Assembly (NCBI GenBank): GCA_032164245.1
Contig: JAVMKO010000002.1
Location: 180,798,920 to 180,862,919 of the forward strand
Direction of reading: 5' to 3'
DNA: 64,000 nucleotides
Source: Sternotherus odoratus
Lineage: Eukaryota > Chordata > Testudines > Kinosternidae
The notes under the pieces are model-generated. The model was not told the origin of the DNA. It did not search any database and saw nothing but the letters and a program-made list of their open reading frames with translations. Position 1 is the first letter of the stretch; every line of letters starts with the position of its first letter. The translations under genes and the position numbers were made by a program. Below, one piece after another: positions 23,053 to 34,385 of the stretch.

Positions 23053-23255
23053 TGTGATGGAATCAGACCAGAAGGGTATAGGAGAGTGCTGGAAGGGAAG
23101 TATCTCAGCCTCAGGATGAGCACCTTTTGGTTACCCAGGAGGTGGGCGGGCCTAAGCCCGCCTTTTGCTGAAGTCCCTCCCCCCAGCCTGGCGGGAGGGA
23201 CACTAGACCCGGGGCCAATTGATTACGGGGGACAGCTAATGAAAAAAAGGACAGG
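23053..23255 (+). mobile_element. Probable LTR fragment
   Basis: Starts TGTGATGGAATCAGACCAG, with GGGTATAGGAGAGTGCTGG and a GC-rich GTGGGCGGGCCTAAGCCCGC inverted segment. TGTGAYGG starts and this composition are common in reptile LTRs. It stops abruptly where the Tx1-type LINE begins, so it is partial. Confidence 0.4.
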
Positions 23256-23269
23256 GGAGTGTGTGAGGG

Positions 23270-24085
23270 TTAGAGGTTCAAAACGAGGGTACAGGATGGG
23301 GACACCGAGCAGAGAACCCCGCTCAGCGCCCACTGCTCCATGAAAACGCAGAGGGAGGCAGCGGACGCTTCCCAGTGGAACTCTGCCCGGATGCGTGACT
23401 GAACGAGTGACCGAGTGACCTGAAGAAGACCCCACAGTCGCACCGGAACGAGGAGGTCTCGCGACTTTGTGGGGCCATGGATGGGGTGTCCAAAATAAAA
23501 AGGTGTGGGGAAAAGTGCAGCCAGCACCTCAATAGGAGGTTCTGGAGGAGCCGGAATAGGGGCTGCGGCCTGGCGCACTCAAGGTGGGCGTGCACCAGGT
23601 CCTCCTTCACACCATGGAAGGGACAGGTGTCAGGCACGGGAAGGGACCGCGCCAAGCACACGCCCGTGCTCTTGGCTCCATAAAGGAGCCGCCAACTAAT
23701 ATCCCCGGCGGGCCGTGGAATTAGCGTAGAACAGAAGGTGGCCCACCGGGGCCGCTCACCCCCATTCGGTGGTAGGTAGTCCCGCCACTTGGTATCGGGG
23801 CGGGACACGAGGGTGGGGAGATGGAACGTGTGAAGCACGAGCGTGTACAGCTGTTTCCTCGGCGCGGTTTGAAACAGGACCGGCTGCAAGGTGTGCAGCC
23901 GGCTCCGGGTATGGGAGTGGGGAGGCCGGGAGGGCTCACGAAGCCGGGGTCCAGGTGCCATTTCCGGAGGGCCTGGGGTGAGGGGCGGGCAGGGAGAACC
24001 CTCTCGCAGGGCCCACCGCAGGAACCGAGAGCTCCTGCGGAGACCCACTCAATAGCCTCGGGTGTTTAAGTCGGCAATGATGTTC
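23270..24085 (-). pseudogene. LINE ORF2 remnant: start codons joined to the C-terminal domain
   Basis: Reading downward, MNIIADLNTRG (about 24083-24053) looks like the first residues of a LINE endonuclease. Within a few bases it runs into a C-terminal segment with RWALREG, PRPAGDISWRLLYG, CPFHGVKEDLVHAHLEC and LLRCWLHFSPHLFI, the zinc-binding-like tail of Tx1-type ORF2 proteins. A frameshift near 23560 moves the rest (SRIRAEFHWEAS, QWALSGVLCSVSP) into another frame, ending at 23270. Roughly 3 kb of endonuclease and reverse transcriptase is missing, so the product cannot be functional. Confidence 0.65.
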
Positions 24086-24089
24086 ATTG

Positions 24090-25649
24090 TGAGGGCTGGG
24101 GTGAATCCTCACGGGCAGATGGGTGGGCGTCCCCCGTCGGGTCCTGCAACAACCCGTGCTCGACCCCGAAGGCAAGCAGGGAGTTGCGGAAGGTTCGGGC
24201 TCGCCGGTAGGCCAGCATGTTCTGCCTCCTGGGCCCTATCCCGTCCCCTAAAAGGGCCTTCACGGCCTGGAGGATTTGATGGAAATCCCCGCAGCGCCAG
24301 AGGGCGAGCTGCACCTTCTCCCTCGAACCACAAGTGTCTCACAGGAAGTGGCGCAGCTCTTCTCTCAGCGCGGAAGGGGACCTGGCAGCCGAGCGGCCGC
24401 TGCCTTCCGGTAGGGCCTTTGAAGGGACTTCGTGGCCCACTGAGATGAGTGAGTGAGACTGGGAACCCCGGCGCAATCGTGCCGGGTGACCTGTCTCCTT
24501 TCCCAATGTGGAAGGGGGCGGCGGAGGGGGTAACGCAGCCCCCAGGTCCATGGGGGTTGGAGACTCAAGAACCACCCCCTGAGAGTCGTCCGAATGGCTC
24601 GATAGTGGGACAACCTCGGGGGTGGCAATAACGATGGGAGCGGAAGGGGCAGGGGACGGGGAAGGAGTATGGACCAGGCTTGGGGCTGGGACGGGAGCGG
24701 GAACTGGGTCTGTGATTTGGGGCAGGAGAAAGGATCGGGGCAGGAGTGGGGGCTGGGGCCGGATCGGGTGAAGGGATAGGGAGGGGACCGGGATCATGGT
24801 CGATGGACGGGGCTGGGTCGGGATTAGCGGCTGGGTTAGGGACAGGGGTTAATTTTTGGTCCGGGACAAGGGAGGTGGTAGGGGCAGGAGTAATATCAGG
24901 GTCTCCTGCAGCCAAGCTGCTGGGGTGCGGCTCCTCTCAACCCATGGGTGGGGTCGGAGGACTGGAAACAGGAGGGGGGCCTTCCTCGGTGCCGGGTGCG
25001 GGTGACTCGACGCCATGGCATCGGGCGGGATGGTGACTTCAACTAGGCCCCCCTCTGAAGGGGCGACCGACTGCACGGTCCCTTCGGTAGCCACCGACCC
25101 GAGACCCGGCTGCTCGGCATTGGCCGTCACCCCGAGGGGCTTGGCGGACTCTGCCATGTCGCCATTAGCAGCCGGGCAGGTGGGAAGGGTCAGGGGCGCC
25201 CCGAGGACCAGAGCAGGGGCTTCCTCCAAAGAAGGGCAGGGGGAAGGAGGGGGCGGCGGGGGCAAAGCACCGCCCAGATCGAGGCCCTCTGGCAAGGGGT
25301 CGTCCTCCCCCTGGGTGAATGGGGTCAGACCCAGGGCCTCGATCTCATGATAGATGGAGGGGAAGGCGGGCTCTAAGGCTTCAGCAACCTCCCCTCCGGA
25401 CACCGGGGCGGCAAGCGCCCCTGTGTCAATGGTGGCAGGGGCGGGGGGGGGGCGTTGCTGCGGGGTCTGGAGGGGCTCCCGCAGCAGCCCCCTCACAGGG
25501 AGGGTGATCGGGGGAGACGGATTCGTCTCCAGCCGCTGCCGTGGCTCCGCCAGCTGGGCTTTGTCCGAGGTTGCGACAGATGTTGGTGGGGGGCTAGCCC
25601 CCCGCAGCAGCTTTCGGGGGGCTACAGCTCCCTCCTCATCAGAGGGAGG
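24090..25649 (-). pseudogene. LINE ORF1, C-terminal part downstream of the inserted LTR
   Basis: The minus frame that begins at the LTR border (25649) is open through 24849 and is rich in Pro, Ala and acidic residues (for example AFPSIYHEIEALGLTPFTQG). A stop at 24849 and frame changes follow. Pieces such as GHEVPSKALPEGSGRSAARS (about 24430) and RGPRRQN-like, ARTFRNSLLAFGVEHGLLQD (about 24200-24150) continue the protein to its end next to the ORF2 start. The frame matches that of the part above 26239 once the LTR and one copy of the 4-bp duplication are discounted. Confidence 0.6.
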
Positions 25650-26238
25650 TGTGGCAGGGTGGGCTTGACCCAGCCTGCCGCCCCTTTAAGAAGGAGAAAA
25701 GCCCTCTGCAAACCTCCCTGGCAGGAAGGCTAATTAGCCACCTGAGGTGCAGGCCCATTAGCCTGCATGAGTTGCACCTGGCAGCCTCCTCTGGGGGATA
25801 TAAGGCTGCCAGGAAGGAAGCCCAGGGGTGGTGGCATGAGCTAACCAGAGCTGAGTGTGTTTGTTGAGCTAACCAGAGCTGAGTGTATTTGTTGAGCTAA
25901 CCAGAGCTGTGTGTGTGTTTGTGGAGCTATCCAATACTCACTCTGCGGGTGCAGTTGGGGAGGAAGTCCCAACCGGGGGTAGTGGACTCAGCCTCCCCCT
26001 GTACCTGCTTAGAGCGCTGTATTCAGAGCTGTGTATTAATGAGCTGTTTAGAGCTGTGTATTAATGAGCTGTTTAGAGCTGTGTATTAATGAGCTGTTGA
26101 GGGCTGTATATTAATGAGCTGTTTTAAGCTGTATATATTGGTGGTGGGGTCCTGCACTGTAAATTAAAGAGCACTGTTTGGAGTAACTAAAGGGTTTCCT
26201 GCGTGTTCCTGAGAGGGGGGAGACGGCGATCTGTCACA
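25650..26238 (+). mobile_element. Solo Gypsy LTR inserted in the LINE ORF1
   Basis: This 589-bp LTR runs from TGTGGCAGGGTGGGCTTGAC to GGCGATCTGTCACA and is flanked by the 4-bp duplication GAGG at 25646-25649 and 26239-26242. It has the CCCTTTAAG and GGGATATAAGG promoter segments and tandem repeats of GAGCTAACCAGAGCTG and of TTAATGAGCTGTTTAGAGC. About 80 bp at 25928-26010 match the protease-coding region of the related element at 21460-21535. No internal region remains, so it arose by LTR-LTR recombination. Confidence 0.88.
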
Positions 26239-27199
26239 GAGGGGAGCGGGTCCGCGTTCTGCGGACGGCACGTTTCCCCCGGACGAGCACCCATCCTTCT
26301 AAGGTGGAAGTGGAGGTGGAGGGCTGGTTAGTGGAGGCAGGGTCAGAGGTTGAAGGGTCCGGGTCCTGGGGTGGCACAGCGGGGGAAGGGGAAGCCTCCC
26401 CCTGGGGCGGGCCCTCCCTCTCGGTTCCCAAGGACCCCGTCACCCCCTCCCCTGTAGAGGGAGGGGCGGCAGGAGCAGCGGTGGTGTCTGGGCCACCAGG
26501 GCCGCCGGCGATGACAGGGTCGGTGCCCTCTTGGGTTGCGGGGGTCCCGGGCTCCCCTTTGGTCCGGGCCAGGGGGCAGTCCCTCCGGACGTGCCCTATC
26601 GCCCGGCAAAGGAAGCACCGGGCCTCCCCCATAGAATAGTGGATCCTGTGGTATGCTCCCTGGTGGGACATTAGAAAGGAACCCTCCAGGGGCACCCCGC
26701 CACGCGCTGCCACCGGCGGTACTTGGATCTGCACCTGCTGGCGGAAGGATAGAATATGGCGCAGGACGGGGTCCTTGTAGCCCGAGGAGAGAGGGGTGAT
26801 GGCTGAAATGGGCTTCCCCAGGGTGGAGAGGGCGGGAAGCAGGGCAGCATTAGGGAGGTAGGGCTCGATGGAAGTTAAAACTACCCGTACACCCAGGTCC
26901 TCCAGGGGCTCTAAGGGGATGAACACGCCCCCCACCGACATGCCCTTTTCCACCGCCTCTTGGGCGGCGGCCTCCGATGCCAGGAAGAAGACCATCTTCC
27001 CGTACATCTTGGAGGCCGCCACGATGTTCCTGGGCCCCACCACCCGCGCCAGCGCTCGTGCATAGATTTCTCCATTGGGCGAGGCTGGCACCAGGTGGCA
27101 ACGGATCCCGTGCCTCCTGGTGAGCGAGTGAAAAGGGCCCTGTCCCCCAGAGATGGCAGTGGAGGCGGGCAGCGGGGCGGGCAGCGGGGCGGCGGCCAC
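26239..27199 (-). pseudogene. LINE ORF1, N-terminal part with CCHC zinc knuckle
   Basis: A 320-codon open minus frame read down to the LTR border, where a stop inside the LTR ends it. An RNA-binding-like region (GPFHSLTRRHGIRCHLVPAS, KMYGKMVFFLASEAAAQEAV, VEKGMSVGGVFIPLEPL) precedes the zinc knuckle CFLCRAIGHVRRDC (C-x2-C-x4-H-x4-C, about 26622-26580). A Pro/Gly/Ser-rich tail follows. This matches ORF1 proteins of Tx1-type LINEs, which bind the element RNA. The start is uncertain: the first codon here is GTG and the frame is open further upstream, while another minus frame (26850-27308) suggests an upstream frameshift. Confidence 0.65.
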
Positions 27200-27309
27200 C
27201 TGGGCGTATGCCCTGCGGAGGGTCCGCAGAGCTGGTAGAGGGGAAGACTGCGGAAGGAGGGGCTGCGGCAGATGTCGATGCCGCGGCTAGTGGGGCGGCC
27301 CCACCCACG

Positions 27310-28955
27310 GGAGGTGTTGTTTTCCGGGCGGGGCCTTTTCCTTTTTTCCCCCCTGGCCCTTCCTACTGACGGATGGGGCGGCCAGGGCAGCGGCAGGGGC
27401 CGGTCGAGAGGGTGGCCGCAGGATTGGGCAGGGGCAATGGCAAGGGAGGGGCAGGGATCGGGTGAGTGGGGACTGGAGGAGGGGCAGGGGCGGGAACAGG
27501 GGCAGGGGTCTCCTCCATGACGGTAAGGGGGTAGGAGGAGGCCCTATGGGAGTAGGGGCAGGGGGTAACCGCTCCTCCCCACTTAACTGTAGGGGGGCAG
27601 AGGAGGGTCTGGCGGAGGGGTTAAGCAAGGGAAAGGGCTAACCACTCCTGTCCGCCGGGCTGCAAGCAGGAGAGGAGGGTCTAGCAGAAGGGGCAGGTGA
27701 AGGAAGGGGCTAACTGCTCCTCCCCGCGGGGCTGCAAGCGGGAGAGGAGGGCACCCCAAAGGCAAGGGAAGGGGGGGGCAACCGCTCCTCCCTGCTAGGC
27801 TGGAAGCAGGGGAGGAGGGTGCTGGCAGGGGTCAAGGGCGGGCACGAGGGATAAAACAAAGGTTCCGGCTCCTCCGGCTGCACTGGGAGGAGGAGGGGCT
27901 ACAAAATCATGGGGTGGGGGGTGAAAGTGAGATTGATGGGAGGGGGGCGCACAGGCACCTAAAAAGGAACGTGGGCACACGTGATGGAGATGGGGAACTA
28001 GGGAGGACGGGGGAGTAAAGGGCCTGGGAACACAAAATGGAGGCTAAAAAAAAAAGGGCGGGAAACTGAAAACTCAAAGTTTGGGGCGGGGCCAGGAATG
28101 AAAACTAAGGGCTAGGGGAGGAAGGGCTGACCGAGAGGATCTAAGGGGTGGGTGGGGCAAACTAGAGGAAGGGAGCAACTAAAGCAAAAAGGGATTAAAA
28201 AATGGTTGGGGGGAGGCCAGGGGGGGACCCCCACCAGCCAACCACAGCCGGGGGGGATTAGGAAAAGTCCAGGATGGGGTGCGTGCGCCCACAGGTGCCT
28301 GTACAACACAGTCTTTGCTGCTCAGTCCCAGGTGTTCAAATGGGGAGAAGCCAGCACCCTCATCGAGGGGTAAGGTCTAGGTCCAGGTGTAGGTGGGTTG
28401 GTGGAGGGGGCAGCGGTGGGGGTCATGGTCCGGGGAGCAGATGGACAAGGGGGAGGGCTCTGTGCCTTTCCCCCGTGCTCCCCCTGTCAACAGCAATCCC
28501 ACCACCCCAAGAGCAGAGATGACAATTACTCAGTCCAGGTATAAACCCCCTCCACAAAGTCCTATGATGGACGTCCTTTTCTCTCACCTCCTCGACGGCA
28601 GCGATGGTGGCAGCTTCGGGGTGGCAATGAGCAGCAGGTCAGTGGAGAGGCTCAGTGGTAGTAGTGGTGGTGGTGTCTGGGCCTCTCCCCCCCAGAGGCA
28701 GTGGGGGGGCAGGCTAGCTGGCCTCCCCCCTGTTCTGCAACAGTCCTTTGTGGTGAGATGGGGGGGGTGTGGATGTCAGGAGCTGTGGGATGAAGTTGTG
28801 CTGTTGGTGAGACTGAGTGGTAGACAACATATCATACGCTAGGAAGGAGGCCCTGAGGTAAGGGTGAAGTGGAGTGTGAAGAAGCAGGGACTGCTGTGGG
28901 GAAGTAGCCCAGGGAATTGTATTGTGTTTTGTGGCTAAAAGGTCAGCCATCTTAG
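27310..28955 (-). other. GC-rich 5' region of the LINE, with tandem units
   Basis: About 27540-27840 holds four imperfect units of about 70-80 bp, each with a GCTAACYGCTCCTCC-like segment and GGAGAGGAGGGT. The remainder is purine-rich on the plus strand without credible frames. By position it is the 5'UTR/promoter of the minus-strand LINE. Confidence 0.45.
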
Positions 28956-28964
28956 CTGATACTG

Positions 28965-29240
28965 TTAGGGTCCCTGGGCTGGAGCCCAGAGTAGAGGGTG
29001 GGCCTGGGCTCCCCCCTTTCTACCTCCCCTAATTAATCACTGAGACTGGGGAGACAACAGAGACTGTGCCAGGTAGGATAGCTTCTCCTCACTGGCTTAT
29101 AATGAAAATGGCTCAATAGGCTGTGACCTTGTCTCTAGAGAGAGAAGGGCTATGTGGAGGGTCACAGTGAGCCTCTGAGGCTAGTGAAAATCTGCCAGGA
29201 AACGCAGGATCCACGAAGATAAGGACAGAGCTCTGCCACA
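28965..29240 (+). mobile_element. LTR-like fragment
   Basis: TGTTAGGGTCCCTGGGCTGG, GCCCAGAGTAGAGGGTGGGC and CTAATTAATCACTGAGACTG resemble the internal part of the solo LTR at 10690-10790 (TGTTAGGGCCCTGGGTTGGG). Termini are not resolved. Confidence 0.4.
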
Positions 29241-29452
29241 TGATCTATTTATTATACAACCATGTTTCAGCAGGCGCATGTTCTCTGCAAGATGTTCCCT
29301 AATTTGGATCATTATTACCTTGCATTTATTGTTAATCTCTGGTGCCAATATTTTCAGTAAACTTAGTCATAAATGTCCTATGTGTGAACAGTAATTGAAT
29401 ATAAGCATAGTTTTTTCAATCAACCTAGTGCTACATATCTAACATTTATCTA

Positions 29453-30573
29453 TCTAAATATTGTGACAGACCACTCTCTCACCCCTCTCAGGAACAGGCA
29501 GGAAAACCCTTCTTTGCTTCAAACAGTGCTCTTTAATTCACAGTGCAAGTCCCCACCACCAATATATACAGCTTTGTACAGACCTTCAGCATACAGCTCT
29601 TGATAGCTCAGCTCTACAGCTTACAGCTTTACAGACTCTATATAGTCCAGCTCTTAACATGCAACTCTAAACAGTTCTAAACATACAGCTCTGACTAGCT
29701 CCAAACACACAGCTCTGACTAGCTCCAAACCACCACCCTGGGCTTCCTTCCTGGCAGCCTTATATCCCCCAGAGGAGGCTGCCAGGTGCAACCCATACAA
29801 TTGATTGCCCTGCAAGCCAGGTGGCTGATTAGGCTTTCTGCACCGGGGGTTTGCAGGCTTCTGCTCCCTCTTAAAGGGCCCACAGGGCTGGCTCAGGCAC
29901 TCCTGGCCAGCACCCTGCAACAATATATAAAAGTCAAATGGTGTATGCGTGTGTGTATGTACGTTCCCTTACTCCTTCCACACCGTTTGAGCTAGAGACT
30001 TGAAATTTGGTACAGTTATAGGCTTTAGGGTCCTAATCAGGATAAGAATCGAAATTTTTTCAAATCTCACCTCTGACTCCCCCTAGGGGTAAAATTCTTT
30101 AAAGCCCATTAACATCAGCTGGGCAGCTGCTGTTCTCTGTAACATAGTTATGATGTAATAATACCCCCCTCCAACAGCCCCCGCACTCGCTTAGCTCTCT
30201 TCCCTCTCCCCCACTCACTCAGCTCTCTCCCCCCTCCCCCTCCAACACCCCCTCCCCCACTCACTCAGCTCTCTCCCCCCTCCAATGGACCCTGCACTCG
30301 CTCAGCTCTCTCCCCCCTCCCCCCTCCAATGGACCCCGCACTCTCAGCTCTCTTCCCCTCTCCCCCCTCCAACGCCCCCCCACTCACTCAACTCTCTCCC
30401 CCCTCAGGTAAGAATCGAAAAATTTTAAAATCTCCCTCTCCTCCCCCCCTCCAACGAACCCCGCACTCGCTCAGATCCCCCCTCCCCCCACTCCAATGGC
30501 CCCCCCAGTTGCTCAGCTCTCTCCCCCCTTCCCCCCTCCAATGGACCCGAGCAACACCGGGTATTTGTGCTAG
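29453..30573 (+). mobile_element. Helitron-like element, copy 3, split by an LTR
   Basis: The 5' end TCTAAATAT at 29453-29461 is separated from ATATAAAAGTCAAATGG at 29923 by a complete solo LTR. The 3' end is CACCGGGTATTTGTGCTAG before a T. The interior is the C-rich CACTCGCTCAGCTCTC tandem type, as in copy 2. Confidence 0.72.
29462..29922 (-). mobile_element. Solo Gypsy LTR inside the Helitron-like element
   Basis: On the plus strand it reads TGTGACAGACCACTC to CACCCTGCAACA, the reverse complement of the TGTNGCAGGGTG...TCTGTCACA family found at 20244, 22197 and 25650. The 4-bp duplication ATAT flanks it (29458-29461 and 29923-29926). The reversed TATA-like TTATATCCCCCAG lies near 29760. Confidence 0.85.
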
Positions 30574-31790
30574 TTGTTCTATATACATTACAGCATCCTG
30601 GTGCAAAAGAACATTGGTAAAATGACCCAAATTCATCCCTGGAATAATTTCATTAAAACCAATGGTGTTACACCTGAGATGAAACTAGTTTAACATTTAC
30701 ATATGGTATTTTCTCACTTTTGTTTGAGACAGCTCTTTGGAATCTATATCATGAAAACCATTTCTATTTTTTTTTTAATTTCAACTGTCTCAAAAGGCAC
30801 ACAAATTTGTGATTTTAGAGTGTTTTTTTCTGCTGCAATTTTTTTTTAAATGTATAAAGAATTACATGAACTTTGCCAACAGATGCAATTAAAATACATA
30901 GGTCAAATTTGCCACCATTCTTAAGTGTCCTTTGAGTTCATGATCCAAAACACACTCAAAAGGAGTTCTGCTCAGCGGTTCACATAAATACGATTGGTTG
31001 GTATTCACCAGGAATCCATTTATAAAATAGTATGTTACTTCAGAGTGAAAGCAGAAAAGTGCAGTTCAGCAAATAGACTAGAGTACATTATTAAGTTATT
31101 AGTTTGTGCAGCTCATGGTTCTTTTGCACTGGGGATTTTCGGTTCTATAAACAACCCGCTTTTAATCCAGTAGGGGAAAACAAAGGAGCTTATTTACAGG
31201 ACATAGGCATATTTTAAAGTCAAGCTTATTTCAGGAGGTAGGAATTAGTCTAGTAGTTATTGCTTGAAATAATTTGTTTTTTGGACTATTTTATAGTGTT
31301 TCTTTTTTACGTCTCATTTGTTGGTGCTAAAACCGCCCACTGGAATAAGAAATGGACAAGCAGGTTTTTACAAAAAGAAAAGCTCTGTCTTGAAATTATT
31401 TTGGAGGTAGGTAGAGTAAAAAGTAGAACTATAAATCAGCAGAATAAGGCTTTGGAACACAGAAGATCACAGTACTAGTGTGGAATGATAATATTTCATC
31501 TGTTCTCAGGGAATTTCCTATCTTTCAGGGTGGATTCCATAGGGGGGAAGGGGAGCTCCTTCCTGCAGAAAAAGTGGCTGTGAAGTCCACAGAATTTTAT
31601 TTAGTGAGCATAAATAATGAGGAGATAGATTTACGTTACATATAAAAATAGTATTGTGCTAAAACTCATGCTTCAAGATGTAAGATGATTATTGGACAGG
31701 TGGGATCTGGAAGGAGCCCTCCTCTTGTAGAGGATGGCATACTTGGAGCTTGATCCTCAAAGATTATTAGAAACTATCCCCCCTTTGGGG
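30574..31790. other. Intronic sequence, nothing recognised
   Basis: AT-rich, with oligo(T) runs. No gene-like frame or repeat family recognised. Confidence 0.5.
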
Positions 31791-31796
31791 GGGGGG

Positions 31797-33021
31797 GTGT
31801 CAACATCATATGAACAGAAAATGAATGTAAGACAAAGGAATATTATATTCATAAGAGTTTTATCCCAGCCATGAAATATAATTGTGATTTTGCACTCCAT
31901 ATGTTTTATGGGCATATGTTTATAAGTGTGAATATGATATAACTGGAATATGCTTTATGCAAAAGGTCTCTAGTAAGGTATCATTGCAAATCTTATAATC
32001 TACTGTGTGTGTTCATCCTATTTGTATGAATGTATCATTCTTGTATCTAAAACTAGAAATATGAAGTATTATTCTGAGGTTCTATTGTAATTTTGCAAAG
32101 TATGGGCTATTGATGGTGGCCTAGGATCTTGATAGTTTCCATTAACTGTAACAATTGGTTGTAAATGGCTTGTTTACTTGTAATATGTGGGTGCCAGCCA
32201 GTAAGTGATGTGAACATGTCACTTGATACTGAAATTCCTCTTAAACCTGGTACATTTCCATTTAGAAGGAAGGGTGGGATCCCAGAGAGAGCCAAAGGAT
32301 TCCCGCCTTGGGCCAAAGCTATAAAAGGGGGTGGAACAAAACAAAGGGGATTGCCAGTCATGAGACATCCACTAGTTACCACCAGAGCTGGAACTAACAA
32401 GGATTGTACCAGGGGAAAATATTGGGCTCAAACTAAGAAGGAGTCTAGTCTGTGAAATAAGTTTATTGGAACATTTCTGAGGGTGTGATTTACCTGTATT
32501 TCTTTACCTGTAGTTTCTTAAATGTGTTAGGCTTAGATTTGTGTGTTTTGTTTTATTTTGCTTGGTAACTGACTTTGTTCTGTCCGTTATTACTTGAAAC
32601 CACTTAAATCTTACTTTTTATACTTAAAATCACTTTTGTTAATTAGCACAAAGTAAGTGATTAATACCTGAGGGGACAAACACCTGTGCATATCTCTCTA
32701 TCAGTGTTATAGAGGGCGGAGAATTTATGAGTTGACCCTGTATACCCTTTATACAGAGTAAAACAGATTGATTTGGGTTTTGGATCTCCTTGGGAACTGG
32801 GTGTCTGGGTGCTGGAGATAAGTGACTTGTTGAGCAGTTTTTGGTTAAAGTCTGCAGCTTTAGGGGCATGGACCAGACTGGGTCTGTGTTGCAGCAGTCT
32901 AGCGTGTCTGGCTCAACAAAGTGGCGTTCTGGAGTCCCAAGTTGACAGGGAAAATGGGCTCAGACGTAGTTACAGCACATCAGTTAACAGTCCCAAGGGG
33001 CCTCTGTGACTGAACCCATAA
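31797..33021 (+). mobile_element. Solo LTR of an endogenous retrovirus-type element
   Basis: About 1.2 kb beginning near TGTCAACATCATATGAACAG after a G run and ending ACTGAACCCATAACA. A TATA box (AGCTATAAAAGGGGGTGG) lies near 32320, followed by sequence typical of an R/U5 region. I recognise the block GGTATCATTGCAAATCTTAT and the TAAACCTGGTACATTTCCAT block as a common turtle LTR family. No clear duplication was found, so the ends are approximate. Confidence 0.65.
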
Positions 33022-33439
33022 CAATAATGTTTTCTGGATAAAACTCGGAGAGCCATCGCAAATCTAAACTTGAAGAAAATATCAAGGAAAACCTCAGCTC
33101 TGGGGTGTTCTATCTTCATGATGGTCTAGAAGCCACCAATTTTCTAGGTGTGCTTTCAGACAGTAGTCACATAATAATACCATGAAGCAGCAGTCATTTC
33201 AGACTCATTTAATAATATTTAAACCATTGGACATTTCTTTAGCATAAGAAGGATTCATGGACTTCCAGAATGGCAAGTAGGGTTGCAGTTTAATTATTTT
33301 AGCCTGTGTTTTGTGATAGTTGATGTTTTTCTTTAAAGCCCTTGTTCTTGGAGAATCTCTCTGGGTGTTTTGGTTGATCACAGGATGACTATGAGACACC
33401 AACGTGATGTGTCTGTGAAAAAGCCTAGCACAGCCATAA

Positions 33440-34385
33440 AATGCATCAGGTGAGGTATTTCCAATAGGGACATGGAAGTACTAGTATTGTTATACAAGGC
33501 ACTGGTCAGATCTCATCTGGAATAGTGTGTGGAATTCTGGCCTCTATTGTTTAAGAAAGATGAATTAAACTGGAATAGGTGCAGAGAAGGACTACTAGGA
33601 TGATCTGAGGAATGGAAAACCTACCTTATGGAATGAGATTCAAGAAGATCGGCCAGTTTAGCCTAACCAAAAGAAGGCTGAGGGGATATGATTGCACTCT
33701 ATAAATATATCAGAGGGGTAAATACTAGGGCGGGGAGAGGAGTTATTTAAGTTAAGCACCAGTGTGGACACAAGAACAAATGACTATAAACTGGCCATCA
33801 ACAAGTTTATTCTTGAAATTAGATGAAGCTTTCTATCCATCAAAGAAGTAAATTTCTGGAACAGCCCTCCCAAGGAGAGCAGTGGGAAGCAAAGAAACCT
33901 AAGTAGCTTCAAGACTGAGCTTGATACATTTTTGGAGGGAATAGTATGCTGGGACTACCTACAATGGCATATGGCCAGTCTGTGACTGCTAGCAAAGCTC
34001 TCCAATGGCCTGTGACAGTACAATCGATGGGGGGGGGGGGCTCTGAGAAACTACAGATAATTCTTTCCCAGGTATCTGGCTGGAGGGTCTTTCCCACATG
34101 CTCAGAATCTAACTGATTAGCCATATTTGGGGTTGGCAGGGAATTTTCACCAATTCAGATTTGCGCAGACCCTAGGGTTTTTTCATCTTCCTCTGCAGCA
34201 TAGAACATGAGACACTTGCAGGTTTAAAATAGTGTAAATGGTGAATTCTCTGTAACTTTAAATCATGATTTGAGGACTTCAGTAATTCAGCCAGAGGTTT
34301 TGGGTCTATTACAAGAGTGGGTGGGTGAGGTTCTGTGACCTGCAATGTGCAGGAGGTCAGACTCAATGATCTAAATGGTGTATGA
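33440..34385 (+). mobile_element. Old CR1 LINE, 3' part of ORF2 and 3'UTR
   Basis: CTGGTCAGATCTCATCTGGA, GGTGCAGAGAAGGACTACTA, CTAACCAAAAGAAGGCTGAG and CTATAAACTGGCCATCAACA follow the order of the CR1 ORF2 C-terminus. A 3'UTR segment with GGAGGTCAGACTCAATGAT follows. Stops and indels are frequent. Confidence 0.85.

Larger units (their letters stand above)
23262..28955 (-). mobile_element. L1-Tx1-type LINE with internal deletion, split by a solo LTR
   Basis: Minus-strand order is a GC-rich 5' region (28955-27310), ORF1 with a zinc knuckle (27199-26239, continuing 25649 to about 24090), a few codons of an ORF2 start, then the ORF2 C-terminus (24050-23270). ORF1 followed by an ORF2 with a Cys-containing C-terminal tail fits the Tx1 branch of L1-like LINEs. 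Most of the endonuclease and all of the reverse transcriptase are deleted. A 589-bp LTR sits inside ORF1. The 3' tail is not clear because the element abuts LTR-like sequence at 23255. Confidence 0.65.

Noticed and set aside
24449..25733. Long plus-strand Gly/Arg-rich frames
   Set aside because: They are antisense shadows of the minus-strand LINE ORF1 in GC-rich DNA.
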